Source: Prosthecobacter debontii (GTDB lineage Bacteria; Verrucomicrobiota; Verrucomicrobiia; Verrucomicrobiales; Verrucomicrobiaceae). Taken from it: a stretch of 64,000 nt of DNA. Position 1 is the stretch's first letter; the number at the start of each line of letters is the position of its first letter. Both the position numbers and the translations under genes were made by a program. The DNA is taken from the NCBI GenBank assembly GCA_945869675.1, contig CAMBPS010000006.1, positions 1 through 64,000 of the forward strand. Reading direction: 5' to 3'. Under the pieces are notes generated by a model. It saw nothing but the letters and a program-made list of their open reading frames with translations, made no database searches and was not told the origin of the DNA. Shown here piece after piece: positions 9,214 through 18,799 of this stretch.

Positions 9214-9335
9214 TTTGCTGCATATTAAAATGCTCATCAAAGTCTGGATCTGTGCCGCGAATCTCAGGCTATTTGTGGCCTCGCCTAGCTCTTGGCATAC
9301 CGTTTTTAATCCAGCACAGAACCTCGGAAGACTTA

Positions 9336-9410
9336 CACCGCGAGAGATTGGATAACCGCAGAGATGAGTTTCAGAGGGTTTTCTCTGCGGTTATCTGAAC
9401 TCTTGCGGTG
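9336..9410. repeat. Long imperfect inverted repeat (hairpin element), 29-nt arms
   Basis: Arm 9336-9364 caccgcgagagattggataaccgcagaga pairs with 9382-9410 tctctgcggttatctgaactcttgcggtg. Confidence 0.8.
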
Positions 9411-9479
9411 CTCAAACATCTGTCATCGGTTTCTACAGAGCACCTGAACTCAAGACTGCTGGATTGTGGGACGTAGATT

Positions 9480-9560
9480 AAGTTCCCTCAGATTCAGGGA
9501 GGCCAGCAGATTATCTCAGAAACCCAATCTGTGGGCTTCCCTGAATCTGCGGGAGAACTT
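9480..9560. repeat. Second long imperfect inverted repeat, ~33-35-nt arms
   Basis: Arm 9480-9512 aagttccctcagattcagggaggccagcagatt pairs with 9526-9560 aatctgtgggcttccctgaatctgcgggagaactt. Confidence 0.8.
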
Positions 9561-9657
9561 CTAGAACTTATACGGGAGAAGAGCAATACGCCGTCTAACT
9601 TCGCTGGAACCAAAAGCGCTGCCTTGTCAGGGATGAAACTCAAGGCATGTTAGGGAT

Positions 9658-10362
9658 ATGTTCTGCCGTCATGTCCTGCCCATGATTTTTGCGCTTCTTT
9701 GCGCGGGATCGGTAATGGCTGTGCCGGTGGATGGGATTCTCGACGATACTCATGCGCTTTCTTCAGAGGCTCATCAAAAGCTGGTCGAACAGATGGCTAA
9801 CTTTCGTCGTGACATGGGGTGTGATGTCTGGCTGGTGACCTCCACCTTTCTGGATTCTGGACAGACGGTGAGCCATCATTCTCGTGATCTTCGAAAGGCT
9901 TGGAGCGGTTCCGCGGATGCGATTCTTTTGGCTTATGATCGTGGGACGGATCGCTCGGCGATGTCTCTTTCACCCAGCATCTGGAATAGCTATTCGGCTT
10001 CAGCTTTGACCACTCTCATGCAAACCGGCGGTGTTATCATGTCGGATGCAAACAAGACACCCGAGCAACGACTCACCGACTTTATGGAGAAGCTGCTGCG
10101 TGGAATGCGCGAGATCAAGCAGCAACAGGCCAGGATGGATCAGAGTTTTAGCCGAGATCATCGGCGTCTGGCCATTGCTTTTGCCACAGCCGCTGGGATC
10201 GGGGCTTTGGTTCTGTTCTTTTTAGGCGTTCGTGCCCGTCGTCAGGATGTGCAGGATGCTTTGCAATCCCACATGCCTGAAATAGAGGTAGGGACTCGAC
10301 TAGGTGCTCCCTTTGGCGGAGGCGTGGCTGTTGTCTGGTCGGATGAAAAGAAGCTAGCCTGA
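9658..10362 (+). CDS. TPM-domain (YgcG-like) membrane protein
   Basis: Signal peptide; VDGILDDTHALSSEAHQKLVEQMANFRRDMGCDVWLVTS; C-terminal TM helix ATAAGIGALVLFFLGV. Confidence 0.75.
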   Translation: MFCRHVLPMIFALLCAGSVMAVPVDGILDDTHALSSEAHQKLVEQMANFRRDMGCDVWLVTSTFLDSGQTVSHHSRDLRKAWSGSADAILLAYDRGTDRSAMSLSPSIWNSYSASALTTLMQTGGVIMSDANKTPEQRLTDFMEKLLRGMREIKQQQARMDQSFSRDHRRLAIAFATAAGIGALVLFFLGVRARRQDVQDALQSHMPEIEVGTRLGAPFGGGVAVVWSDEKKLA

Positions 10363-10528
10363 CCTATTCATGAAACTCTACTGCGACTTGCTGCTAGCCC
10401 CCATTGGCGGCGTTGGGTTTGTTTTGAAAGCCGTCGAGTATCGACCGATACACTCCGCTTTTTAAAACGGCACCCGCCTAGCCACTGTGAGCTTTCGCGG
10501 CGTCTCGTGACGACTTTCATGAATAGGT
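10362..10528. mobile_element. MITE-like element with perfect 14-bp terminal inverted repeats
   Basis: acctattcatgaaa (10362-10375) and tttcatgaataggt (10515-10528); 167 bp, no coding capacity. Confidence 0.6.
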
Positions 10529-10596
10529 AAGACTAGAACGAGTTTTGAGTGAGGAATTGACGCTTGGCTGCGTTCTCTGTCAGTATGCTTTTTTCT

Positions 10597-11736
10597 ATGA
10601 CGCGCACTGTCCTACCTTTACTCCTTGTTGCCATGGCTACATCCACCTTTGCTGGTGATCCCTTCCGAGTGTATTTCGGCTGCTATACCAATGCCAAATC
10701 AGGTAGCAAAGGCATCTATCAGTCTGATTTTAACAGCACCACGGGCGACCTCACCGGTCCAGAACTGTCCGTGGAGACCGCTAGCCCGAGTTTTTTAGCG
10801 ATCCATCCGACAAAGAAGTATCTCTATGCCGTCGGCGAGATGGGTTCAGCCGATAAAAAAGGCGGAGCTATCAGTGCCTTCACGATTTCTCCGACGGATG
10901 GCAAGCTTACGCTCATCAATCAGTCTTCCACCGTCGGCCCAGGCCCATGTCATGTCTCCGTCGATAAGACAGGTAAGATGGCCATGATCGCCAACTACGG
11001 TGGTGGTAGCGTCGCCAGTTACTCGATTCAAGAAAATGGCGGACTCAGTGAGGCGAAGACCTTTGTTCAACACGAAGGCAGTGGTCCAGATCCTAAGCGC
11101 CAGGCAGGGCCTCACGCCCATAGCATGAATGTCAGCCCTGACAATCGCTATGGTTTTGCCTGTGATCTCGGGCTCGATAAAGTGTTTATCTACCAGCTCG
11201 ATCCAACGGCTGGTCAGTTCAAAGCTCATGGTCATGGTGTGGTTCCTCCAGGCAGTGGCCCACGTCATTTTGCCTTTCACCCGAATGGGCAATTTGCCTT
11301 TGTGAACAATGAGATGCTCATGACGGTAACGACCTTTGCCTATGACGCCGATAAAGGCAGCCTGACAGAAGTCGAGACCGTTTCTACGCTCCCAGAGGCA
11401 GACCGTAGCATGAAAGGTCTGAGCACTGCAGAAACCGTTGCGCATCCAAATGGTAAGTTTGTTTATGTCTCTAACCGCACGCATGATACCATCGCTGTCT
11501 TTACCTGCGATCCTGCAACTGGAAAGCTCACCCTGATCCAAAACGCTCCTGCTGAAGGTCAAATCCCCCGTAACTTCTGCCTCGACCCCTCGGGGCAATG
11601 GATGATCGTTGCCCACCAAAACAGCAACGCTGCTGCCTTGTTAAAGGTCGATCAAATCTCCGGCAAGCTCAGCTTTACGGGTAAAAAAGTCAATGTCGGT
11701 GGTTGTGTCTGCGTGCGATTCTTGGCCTTGGATTGA
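10597..11736 (+). CDS. Secreted lactonase-family beta-propeller (6-phosphogluconolactonase-like)
   Basis: YFGCYTNAKSGSKGIYQSDFNSTTGDLT...SFLAIHPTKKYLYAVGE...GPRHFAFHPNGQFAFVNNE. Confidence 0.87.
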   Translation: MTRTVLPLLLVAMATSTFAGDPFRVYFGCYTNAKSGSKGIYQSDFNSTTGDLTGPELSVETASPSFLAIHPTKKYLYAVGEMGSADKKGGAISAFTISPTDGKLTLINQSSTVGPGPCHVSVDKTGKMAMIANYGGGSVASYSIQENGGLSEAKTFVQHEGSGPDPKRQAGPHAHSMNVSPDNRYGFACDLGLDKVFIYQLDPTAGQFKAHGHGVVPPGSGPRHFAFHPNGQFAFVNNEMLMTVTTFAYDADKGSLTEVETVSTLPEADRSMKGLSTAETVAHPNGKFVYVSNRTHDTIAVFTCDPATGKLTLIQNAPAEGQIPRNFCLDPSGQWMIVAHQNSNAAALLKVDQISGKLSFTGKKVNVGGCVCVRFLALD

Positions 11737-11832
11737 GATTCGATTCCATCACTATTTCCGTCCATCAGCATCGGAAACAACTGATTTACCAGCTGGTAAA
11801 GCTGGGTTCATCTAAAGGACATTGCTTTACCT

Positions 11833-12987
11833 ATGAAAACACAACGAATCGGCATCATCATGAACGGCGTCACCGGACGCATGGGCACCAATCAACATCT
11901 CATTCGCTCGATCAAAGCGATTCGCGATCAAGGTGGCGTGAAAGTCGGGGATGATCTCATCCTGATGCCGGACCCGATTTTGACGGGGCGCAATCATGAT
12001 AAGCTGGCGGCACTGGCGGCTCGAACGGGTGTGACGCGCTTCACCACGGATGTGGATGCAGCCTTGGCGAATCCTGCAGATGAAATCTTCTTTGATGCTT
12101 CTGGCACCTTGCAGCGCGCAGGCTTCATTGAGAAAGCCGTGAAGGCGAAGAAGGCCATTTACTGTGAGAAGCCAACGGCGGTGGAATCGGCGGAGGCTCT
12201 ACGTCTAGCAAAGCTTTGCGAGGACGCAGGTGTGAAGAATGGGGTGGTTCAGGACAAGCTCTGGCTCTCTGGCATTCGCAAATTCCGCCTGTTGCGTGAT
12301 CAGGGGTTCTTTGGCCGCATCCTCAGCGTGCGTGGCGAGTTCGGCTACTGGGTCTTCACGGGAGAAGATAGCGACCAACCAGCACAGCGTCCGTCATGGA
12401 ACTATCGTAAGGAAGACGGCGGCGGCATCATTGTGGATATGCTCTGTCATTGGCGTTATGTGATCGATGATCTCTTTGGCAAAGTGAAAGCGGTGAGCTG
12501 TCTCGGAGCCACTCATTTGCCAAAACGAATCGACGAAAAAGGCAACGCCTATCCTGCGACTAGCGATGATGCCTGCTACGCGACCTTTGAGTGCGAAGGC
12601 GGTGTGGTCTGTCAGTTCAACAGCTCGTGGACCGTGCGGGTGCGTCGGGATGATTTATTGACCATGCAAGTCGATGGCACCCATGGCAGTGCCATCGTTG
12701 GCCTGAGGAAATGTTGGGTGCAAGCTGCTGGCACCACGCCTCGTCCGACTTGGAATCCCGACATTGATCAACCGATCAACTTCTTCGACGGTTGGCAGGA
12801 AGTGCCGGATACCACGACCTACGACAACGCTTTCAAAATCCAGTGGGAGGAGTTTCTGAGGCATGTGGCCGTTGGTTCGCCGTTCCCATGGTCGCTGCGT
12901 GAAGGAGCAAAGGGTGTGCAACTTGCTGAGCTTGGACTGCAAAGCTGGGAGCAGCGCAAGTGGCTGCCAGTGGAGCCTATGGTCTAA
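11833..12987 (+). CDS. Gfo/Idh/MocA family oxidoreductase
   Basis: IIMNGVTGRMGTNQHL N-terminus; KAKKAIYCEKPTAVESAEAL Gfo/Idh motif. Confidence 0.87.
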   Translation: MKTQRIGIIMNGVTGRMGTNQHLIRSIKAIRDQGGVKVGDDLILMPDPILTGRNHDKLAALAARTGVTRFTTDVDAALANPADEIFFDASGTLQRAGFIEKAVKAKKAIYCEKPTAVESAEALRLAKLCEDAGVKNGVVQDKLWLSGIRKFRLLRDQGFFGRILSVRGEFGYWVFTGEDSDQPAQRPSWNYRKEDGGGIIVDMLCHWRYVIDDLFGKVKAVSCLGATHLPKRIDEKGNAYPATSDDACYATFECEGGVVCQFNSSWTVRVRRDDLLTMQVDGTHGSAIVGLRKCWVQAAGTTPRPTWNPDIDQPINFFDGWQEVPDTTTYDNAFKIQWEEFLRHVAVGSPFPWSLREGAKGVQLAELGLQSWEQRKWLPVEPMV

Positions 12988-13006
12988 TTCAAACGCGCTG
13001 CATTTT

Positions 13007-14125
13007 ATGAAGTCACTCATCTCCAAACCTGAAGACCTCTCACCGACTACCCCTTGGCAAGATACCAAGTGGGCCTGGACGGGTGAGGAAGAACTCATCG
13101 ACCACAGTTCCAAGCCACGCCTTTGCGCAGCGGCGCTTTTGCCATTCCGTGATCAGAAGCCCGACTGGGAAGGCTTCGTCGCAAGTATACGCTGGATGCA
13201 GGCCACGGCGGACCACTATGGCGTGGAGTTTGTGCCGGTTCTGAACGCAGACACGGGTTACATCTTCGACATGGATGACACGCAGTATGCTGAGGTGCTC
13301 AGGCGCTTCCGTGCGGAGTTTCCGACCCTAAAGTTCGTCGCAGGCGTGACCGCTCGTGGTGCTCAGGATGACACTTGTTTCAAGGTGGAGCGGTATCGTC
13401 CGCTGATCGACATCGTGCAGCAACATGACAACTGCGAGGTGATGATCATGACCTCGAAGTGGCTCAGTGCCCTTGATCCCGAATCCTGCCGCGATGCCTA
13501 CTACGAGATCGCTGAGTGGCTGATTCGTCCGGGCATCGTTCATTCGCTTGAGCCAGCCTTTGTGCCATGGGCGCGGCCGTTTGGTCCGTGGTTGCTGCAT
13601 CAGCTCGCCATTCATCCGAAGTTCGTCGGCGGCAAAATCAGCACACTGGACGAGCCGCACTTCCTCTACTGGGCAGCAATGTGTCGCGACCTTGGTTTCG
13701 ACTTCGCCCCGCACAGCGGCGACGACTTCGGCATCGCCACCGCGATCAAGCTGGGGTTGCCATTGCTCATCGGTGCCGCTGTTAGTGGGGCTCCGCTGAT
13801 CTGTGCCGCAAAGGACATGTGGCTGAATGACGGCTCGCCTCACAAGAAATTCCCCACTGGTGCCGGTCGCTTTGACACTCGCGTTTATAAGGTCTTCGAG
13901 GCCTTCCAATCACTGGAGGATCAAGTTTTCCGCCTTGATGCGAACATGAGCGCCGCTGCCTATAAGCACAGCACCGCTCATGTCCTGCACAATCTCGGCA
14001 TCATCGCATCCCCTGAGGCTCATCCAGCCTGCAAGGACCTGCGCGGCGCCGATGAAGCCTCACGCATGGTTGAGGCCCTGCGTCGTCCGAAGCGCGTGGC
14101 TCATCGGTTAGGGATTCAATTCTAA
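13007..14125 (+). CDS. Dihydrodipicolinate synthase-like family protein
   Basis: TIM-barrel-like sequence DWEGFVASIRWMQATADHYGVEFVPVLNADTGYIFDM...FVAGVTARGAQDD; adjacent to the Gfo/Idh gene. Confidence 0.6.
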   Translation: MKSLISKPEDLSPTTPWQDTKWAWTGEEELIDHSSKPRLCAAALLPFRDQKPDWEGFVASIRWMQATADHYGVEFVPVLNADTGYIFDMDDTQYAEVLRRFRAEFPTLKFVAGVTARGAQDDTCFKVERYRPLIDIVQQHDNCEVMIMTSKWLSALDPESCRDAYYEIAEWLIRPGIVHSLEPAFVPWARPFGPWLLHQLAIHPKFVGGKISTLDEPHFLYWAAMCRDLGFDFAPHSGDDFGIATAIKLGLPLLIGAAVSGAPLICAAKDMWLNDGSPHKKFPTGAGRFDTRVYKVFEAFQSLEDQVFRLDANMSAAAYKHSTAHVLHNLGIIASPEAHPACKDLRGADEASRMVEALRRPKRVAHRLGIQF

Positions 14126-14136
14126 ACATCAATTCT

Positions 14137-14883
14137 ATGAAACAAATCATCCTCCTTCTTTTCGCTCTGCTGTCGTCTGTTGAACTCATCGCTGATGATG
14201 CCAAAAGCCCTGCAAAACTAGCACCCAAAAATCCTGAGAAGGTCTGGCCAGAACCGCTGGTGGTGGAAGCTAAGTATGACGGTCAACTTGTGCCTGCCCC
14301 CGAAGGTACGGTCATCCTTTTTGATGGCAAAGATGCCACGGCTTGGAAGCAATTGCCCGATAAGAAAGACGCTGACCAAACGGATCGCCTGCGCTGGAAA
14401 ATTGAGAGCGGCTACATGGAGGTTGTGCCGCGCACGGGCATGATCTCCACCAAGGAGCCACTGGTCACGAGTGGTCACTTGCATATCGAGTGGGCTACGC
14501 CTGCGGAAGTTAAAGGCAATGGTCAGGGGCGCGGCAATAGTGGCGTTTTTATTGACGGCTTCCCTGAACTGCAAGTGCTCGATTCCTACAACAACAAGAC
14601 CTATTATGATGGTCAGGCAGCTGCCTTCTACAAGCGTCAGCCGCCCTTGGTCAATGCATCACGCGGCCCCGGACAGTGGCAGAGTTACGACATCTTCATC
14701 CAGCGTGCCAAGGTGGAAAAGGGCAAAGTTACGCAACCCGCCACCATCACGGTGAAGCACAACAACGTGCTCGTGCAGGACCGGCTGAAGTTTCCAAGCT
14801 CCACCCAGGCTGGCACGCTGAAGTTTCAAGATCACCTCAATCCCGTCCGCTTCCGCAACATCTGGTTCCAGCCCTCGCGTTGA
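14137..14883 (+). CDS. Secreted DUF1080 (3-keto-disaccharide hydrolase-like) protein
   Basis: Signal peptide; VILFDGKDATAWKQ...GNGQGRGNSGVFIDGFPELQVLDSYNNKTYYDGQAAAFYKRQPPLVNASRGPGQWQSYDIFI. Confidence 0.9.
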   Translation: MKQIILLLFALLSSVELIADDAKSPAKLAPKNPEKVWPEPLVVEAKYDGQLVPAPEGTVILFDGKDATAWKQLPDKKDADQTDRLRWKIESGYMEVVPRTGMISTKEPLVTSGHLHIEWATPAEVKGNGQGRGNSGVFIDGFPELQVLDSYNNKTYYDGQAAAFYKRQPPLVNASRGPGQWQSYDIFIQRAKVEKGKVTQPATITVKHNNVLVQDRLKFPSSTQAGTLKFQDHLNPVRFRNIWFQPSR

Positions 14884-14907
14884 TCTTGCATTTTACACTT
14901 CCGCGTT

Positions 14908-16212
14908 ATGCAGACCCGTCGCCACTTCCTCAGTAAGTCCGCCGCCGCCTTCGCAGGCGTTCAAATCCTCCCGCGTTCCGTTTTTGGAGCCAATGAGAAG
15001 CTCAATATCGCCTTTGTCGGTGCGGGTGGAAAAGGCTGGCATGCTGTGCAGAGCCTGCTGGAGAATCCGCTGGTGAATTATGCGGCCTTTGCAGATGTGG
15101 ATGAGCCACGTGCCTCGCAGTCCCGCCAGGCACGGCCTAAAACGCTCTTTTACTCCGACTTTCACAAGATGCTGGACCAGCAGGGCAAGAACATCGACGG
15201 CGTCATCATTTCCACACCGGACCACACTCATCATTTCAATGCGAAGACCTGCATGTCTGCTGGCAAGCACGTCTATGTGGAGAAGCCACTCGCGCACAGC
15301 ATTACTGAGGCGCGTGATCTGATGGCGCTGGAAAAGAAAACAGGTCTCGCCTGCCAGATGGGCAATCAAGGCCACTCAGGCGGCGGTATTCTCATGCTCG
15401 AAGAATGGGCTAAGGCGGGTATCATGGGTGATGTGACTGAGGCCTATGCCTGGGCGGGTCCAAAGTGGAGCGTGCCTGATGAGCGGCCTGCAGCTGCAGC
15501 TTTGCCAGCAGGTCTGGACTGGAATCAATGGCTTGGCCCCGCAGCAATGGTGCCCTATAGTCCGAAGTATTTACCTGGAGCCTGGCGTGCTTGGTATGAG
15601 TTTGGCTGTGGTACGCTGGGTGATTGGGCCTGTCATAATATGGATGCGCCCTTTCATGTCTGGTCGCTGGATTGTCCGAGTAAGGTCGAGATCGAGTCCT
15701 CCGGCCCAAGCAAGCTCTCGTTTCCCAAGACGGTGCGGTTGACCTTCACTTTCCCGGCCACGTCCACACGGGGCGAGTTTAAGTTGCATTGGTTCCATGG
15801 TGACAATCACGCCATGCCGCGCCCACCCGAACTGGAAGCTGAACGCAAGTTTCCTGAGGGCGGAACGATCATCCGTGGCAGCAAGGCCATCGTGCTCATG
15901 GGCACGCACGCAGGCACGCCACGCGTGATCCCAGAGTTGAAGATGCGTGAGATGGTGTCGACTCTGCCGAAGGTGAACCTTAAGCGCTCGGACCACTGGG
16001 ATAACTGGCTGCTCTCCATCAAAGGCCAGGAAGCCTGCCGATCCAGCTTCGCCTATGGAGGCCGACTCACTGAGGCCATGCATTATGGCAATATCGCCCT
16101 GCATTTGAATCGAGGCCTAACAATTGATCCTGTCACGCGCAGCATCCTGGGCGATGAAGAAGCCTCCGCGCTGATGAGTGGCCCGCCTGCTCGTGATGGA
16201 TGGAAGATCTGA
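14908..16212 (+). CDS. Gfo/Idh/MocA family oxidoreductase with Tat-like signal
   Basis: MQTRRHFLSKSAAAFAG; NIAFVGAGGKGWHAVQSL; GKHVYVEKPLAHSITEAR. Confidence 0.92.
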   Translation: MQTRRHFLSKSAAAFAGVQILPRSVFGANEKLNIAFVGAGGKGWHAVQSLLENPLVNYAAFADVDEPRASQSRQARPKTLFYSDFHKMLDQQGKNIDGVIISTPDHTHHFNAKTCMSAGKHVYVEKPLAHSITEARDLMALEKKTGLACQMGNQGHSGGGILMLEEWAKAGIMGDVTEAYAWAGPKWSVPDERPAAAALPAGLDWNQWLGPAAMVPYSPKYLPGAWRAWYEFGCGTLGDWACHNMDAPFHVWSLDCPSKVEIESSGPSKLSFPKTVRLTFTFPATSTRGEFKLHWFHGDNHAMPRPPELEAERKFPEGGTIIRGSKAIVLMGTHAGTPRVIPELKMREMVSTLPKVNLKRSDHWDNWLLSIKGQEACRSSFAYGGRLTEAMHYGNIALHLNRGLTIDPVTRSILGDEEASALMSGPPARDGWKI

Positions 16213-16222
16213 CACGCCGCGT

Positions 16223-16852
16223 ATGCGCTCACTCACCTCTTGGATCCTTTTTCTGATCGCAGCTCAGTCTCTGCAGGCTGTGGATGCGCCGCTCTATCCG
16301 CTTCAGTATCGCGATCAGTGGCAGCTTGAAGACCACGCAGCCTGGGTATGGCAGGGCGAGGGTGAAGCGACGGCACTCATTCTGAAAAAGCCATCGCAAT
16401 ACAAGCCGAAAGTCCGCAGGCCCTTCAATCTGGCGTGGTTCGGCGGTGCGGAGTTTGGATCGTTCACGCTGAGCTGTTAAGCCCGGCTCGATGTCTTTAA
16501 CAAAGGGAACAATGACGTGTGCATCGCTTTCGGTGGTCGCAGCGAATCCGAGTTTTACTACGCTCATCTCGGCGAAACGGCGGACGGTGTGCATCTCCAA
16601 CTGCATGTGGTGAACAACGCGGACCGCAAAGCCATCACGACGACTCGTGCGAAGACTTTGCCATGGAAACCAGATCACTGGCATCATCTCAAACTAAGGC
16701 GCGATGCTTCATCGGGCTGCATCAAGGTCTGGTTTGAGGATCAGCTGGTGCTTGAAGCCACCGACACGACATTTGCTAAAGGGCGCATCGGTCTCGGCTC
16801 GTTTGATGATCTTGGGGCGTTTCGGAAGGTGATCATCAAGATTGACGGCTAG
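16223..16852 (+). pseudogene. DUF1080/LamG-like secreted protein interrupted by in-frame TAA (16478-16480)
   Basis: ORFs 16178-16480 and 16517-16852 share a frame; joined reading ...GSFTLSC[TAA]ARLDVFNKGNNDVCIAFGGRSESEFYYAHLGETADGVHLQLHVVN... is one continuous LamG-like domain. Confidence 0.75.
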
Positions 16853-16860
16853 GACTCTGT

Positions 16861-17140
16861 AGTTCCTCGAAGGTAACCGATGCCATGCCCACAACATCCT
16901 CGTTGCCGGTAAAGATAAGCCCCACAACCTTTTCCACAGTGACACCAAGGACGTCGTGCTAGGCCACAACGCCATCAACGCGGATCCGCTCTTGAAAGAC
17001 GCCGCAAAGCGGACTTCCATCTCGGTAAAAAAAGCCCCGCGAGAACCGCAGGTGGCGCATGGGAGATTGCGCCCATCAATGACCTTGAGGGCAAGTGGCG
17101 TTCGATGGATCAGATTTGTTTGGGGGCATTGGAGGAGTGA
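16861..17140 (+). pseudogene. Frameshifted C-terminal remnant of a right-handed parallel beta-helix protein
   Basis: Frame A FLEGNRCHAHNILVAGKDKPHNLFHSDTKDVVLGHNAINADPLLKD then shifted frame DFHLGKKSPARTAGGAWEIAPINDLEGKWRSMDQICLGALEE-stop, the typical end of beta-helix proteins (F.L...SPA.DAG...D..G..R....D.GA.E). Confidence 0.5.
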
Positions 17141-17207
17141 ATCAGAGAATCGGCTGCAAGGTGCTGATGAGTTGAGCGTTGCCAATTCATTCGCCGAACA
17201 CAGCCCT

Positions 17208-18770
17208 ATGAAACAGAGATTTATTGCCTTTTTGGTTATTGCTTTAGCTTCCGTCGCTCATGGTGCTACGACAAAACCCAACGTCGTGCTCATCATGATT
17301 GATGACTTTGGTTACGAATGCTTAACCGCCAATGGCGGGGAAAGCTACAAGACGCCGGTGATGGATCAGCTTGCAGCAACGGGTGTGCGTTTTGAACAAC
17401 TGCACGTGCAGCCCCTATGCACACCGACGCGTGCGGCTTTGATGACGGGCAGGATGAATAAGCACAATTACACGCTCTTTGGTCATCTTGATCCTTCGCA
17501 GAAAACCTTTGGGAATCTGCTGAAAGACGCAGGCTACGCGACTTGCATTACGGGTAAGTGGCAGCTCGGCAATGGTCTTGAAGGTCCGGCTCACTTTGGA
17601 TTCGATGAGTATTGCCTCTGGCAGGTTGTGCGTCGTCCGGGGCGTTACAAGAACCTGGGTCTCGAGATCAATGGCAAGCAACAAGATTACTCGAACAACG
17701 AATACGGACCGGACCTAGTAAACGATTATGCACTCGATTTCATTCAACGGCAGAAGGACAAACCGTTTCTCGTTTACTATCCGATGATGCTCACTCATTC
17801 GCCCTATGACGCTACGCCGGATAGCGTTGATTACCGCGAAGCTGAATCCAAGGAGGGCACCACGAAGAAGGGGCACTTCCCTGATATGGTCGCCTATGCG
17901 GACAAACTTATTGGTAAATTGATTCTCAAGCTCGAGGAACTCAACCTGCGCGAAAATACGATGGTGCTCATTCTTGGAGATAATGGAACGGGCAAGGGGA
18001 CTCCGTCCCGCTTCCAAGGGCGTGATGTGTTGGGTGGCAAAGGCACAAGCACTCAATGGGGAACCCGAGTCCCAGGAATCGGCAGTTGGCCGAGCCGCTT
18101 CGCCAGCGGTTTAGTCTGCCGCGATATGATTGATCCGGTCGACTTTTTACCGACTATTTGCGAGGTTGCTGGAGTCAATGTGCCAGTGGCATTAAAGACA
18201 GATGGTCGAAGCTTCCTGCCGCAACTCCGCGGGGAAAAAGGAACTCCGAGATTGGCGCATTATGTTTGGTATAACCCCAATGGTGGTGCTGAGGCCAAGT
18301 TTGAGTTTGCTCATGATGCCAATTATAAGCTTTATGCAGATGGGAGGTTCTTTGATGTTGCCAGGGATGATCTTGAAAAATCACCTCTTGATGAGGTCAA
18401 TCTAGATGAAGCGGCTAAGGCTACAAAAGCCAAGTTACAGCGACTCCTGAAGCAGTATGAAGGTCCTCGTGAGAACTATTTTGTGAAGCAGGCTGAAGTA
18501 ATGAAGGTAGGGATTACTGAGGATTCAAAAAAGAAAAAGCCCATGAAGAAGCAGGTCATATCAGACGCAAAAAGTGATGCCAAATCAGGATCTCAGAGGT
18601 TCTTGGAGCGCGATGCCAATCACGATGGTAAGATTAACTGGCAAGAGTTCTTGGAGTCGGCCTCGGCTAAAGACACTGCCAAGGAGCGGTTTGAGATGTT
18701 TGATGAAGACAAGGATGACATGGTTTCCCTGAAGGAATTCAGCAAACAGGTAAGAAAACTGAGCAAATGA
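17208..18770 (+). CDS. Sulfatase with C-terminal EF-hand pair
   Basis: KPNVVLIMIDDFGYE; CTPTRAALMTGR (C-x-P-x-R); DANHDGKINWQEF and DEDKDDMVSLKEF EF-hand loops. Confidence 0.92.
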   Translation: MKQRFIAFLVIALASVAHGATTKPNVVLIMIDDFGYECLTANGGESYKTPVMDQLAATGVRFEQLHVQPLCTPTRAALMTGRMNKHNYTLFGHLDPSQKTFGNLLKDAGYATCITGKWQLGNGLEGPAHFGFDEYCLWQVVRRPGRYKNLGLEINGKQQDYSNNEYGPDLVNDYALDFIQRQKDKPFLVYYPMMLTHSPYDATPDSVDYREAESKEGTTKKGHFPDMVAYADKLIGKLILKLEELNLRENTMVLILGDNGTGKGTPSRFQGRDVLGGKGTSTQWGTRVPGIGSWPSRFASGLVCRDMIDPVDFLPTICEVAGVNVPVALKTDGRSFLPQLRGEKGTPRLAHYVWYNPNGGAEAKFEFAHDANYKLYADGRFFDVARDDLEKSPLDEVNLDEAAKATKAKLQRLLKQYEGPRENYFVKQAEVMKVGITEDSKKKKPMKKQVISDAKSDAKSGSQRFLERDANHDGKINWQEFLESASAKDTAKERFEMFDEDKDDMVSLKEFSKQVRKLSK

Positions 18771-18799
18771 TTGAATTGAAGTTTTTTGAATGACTACCC

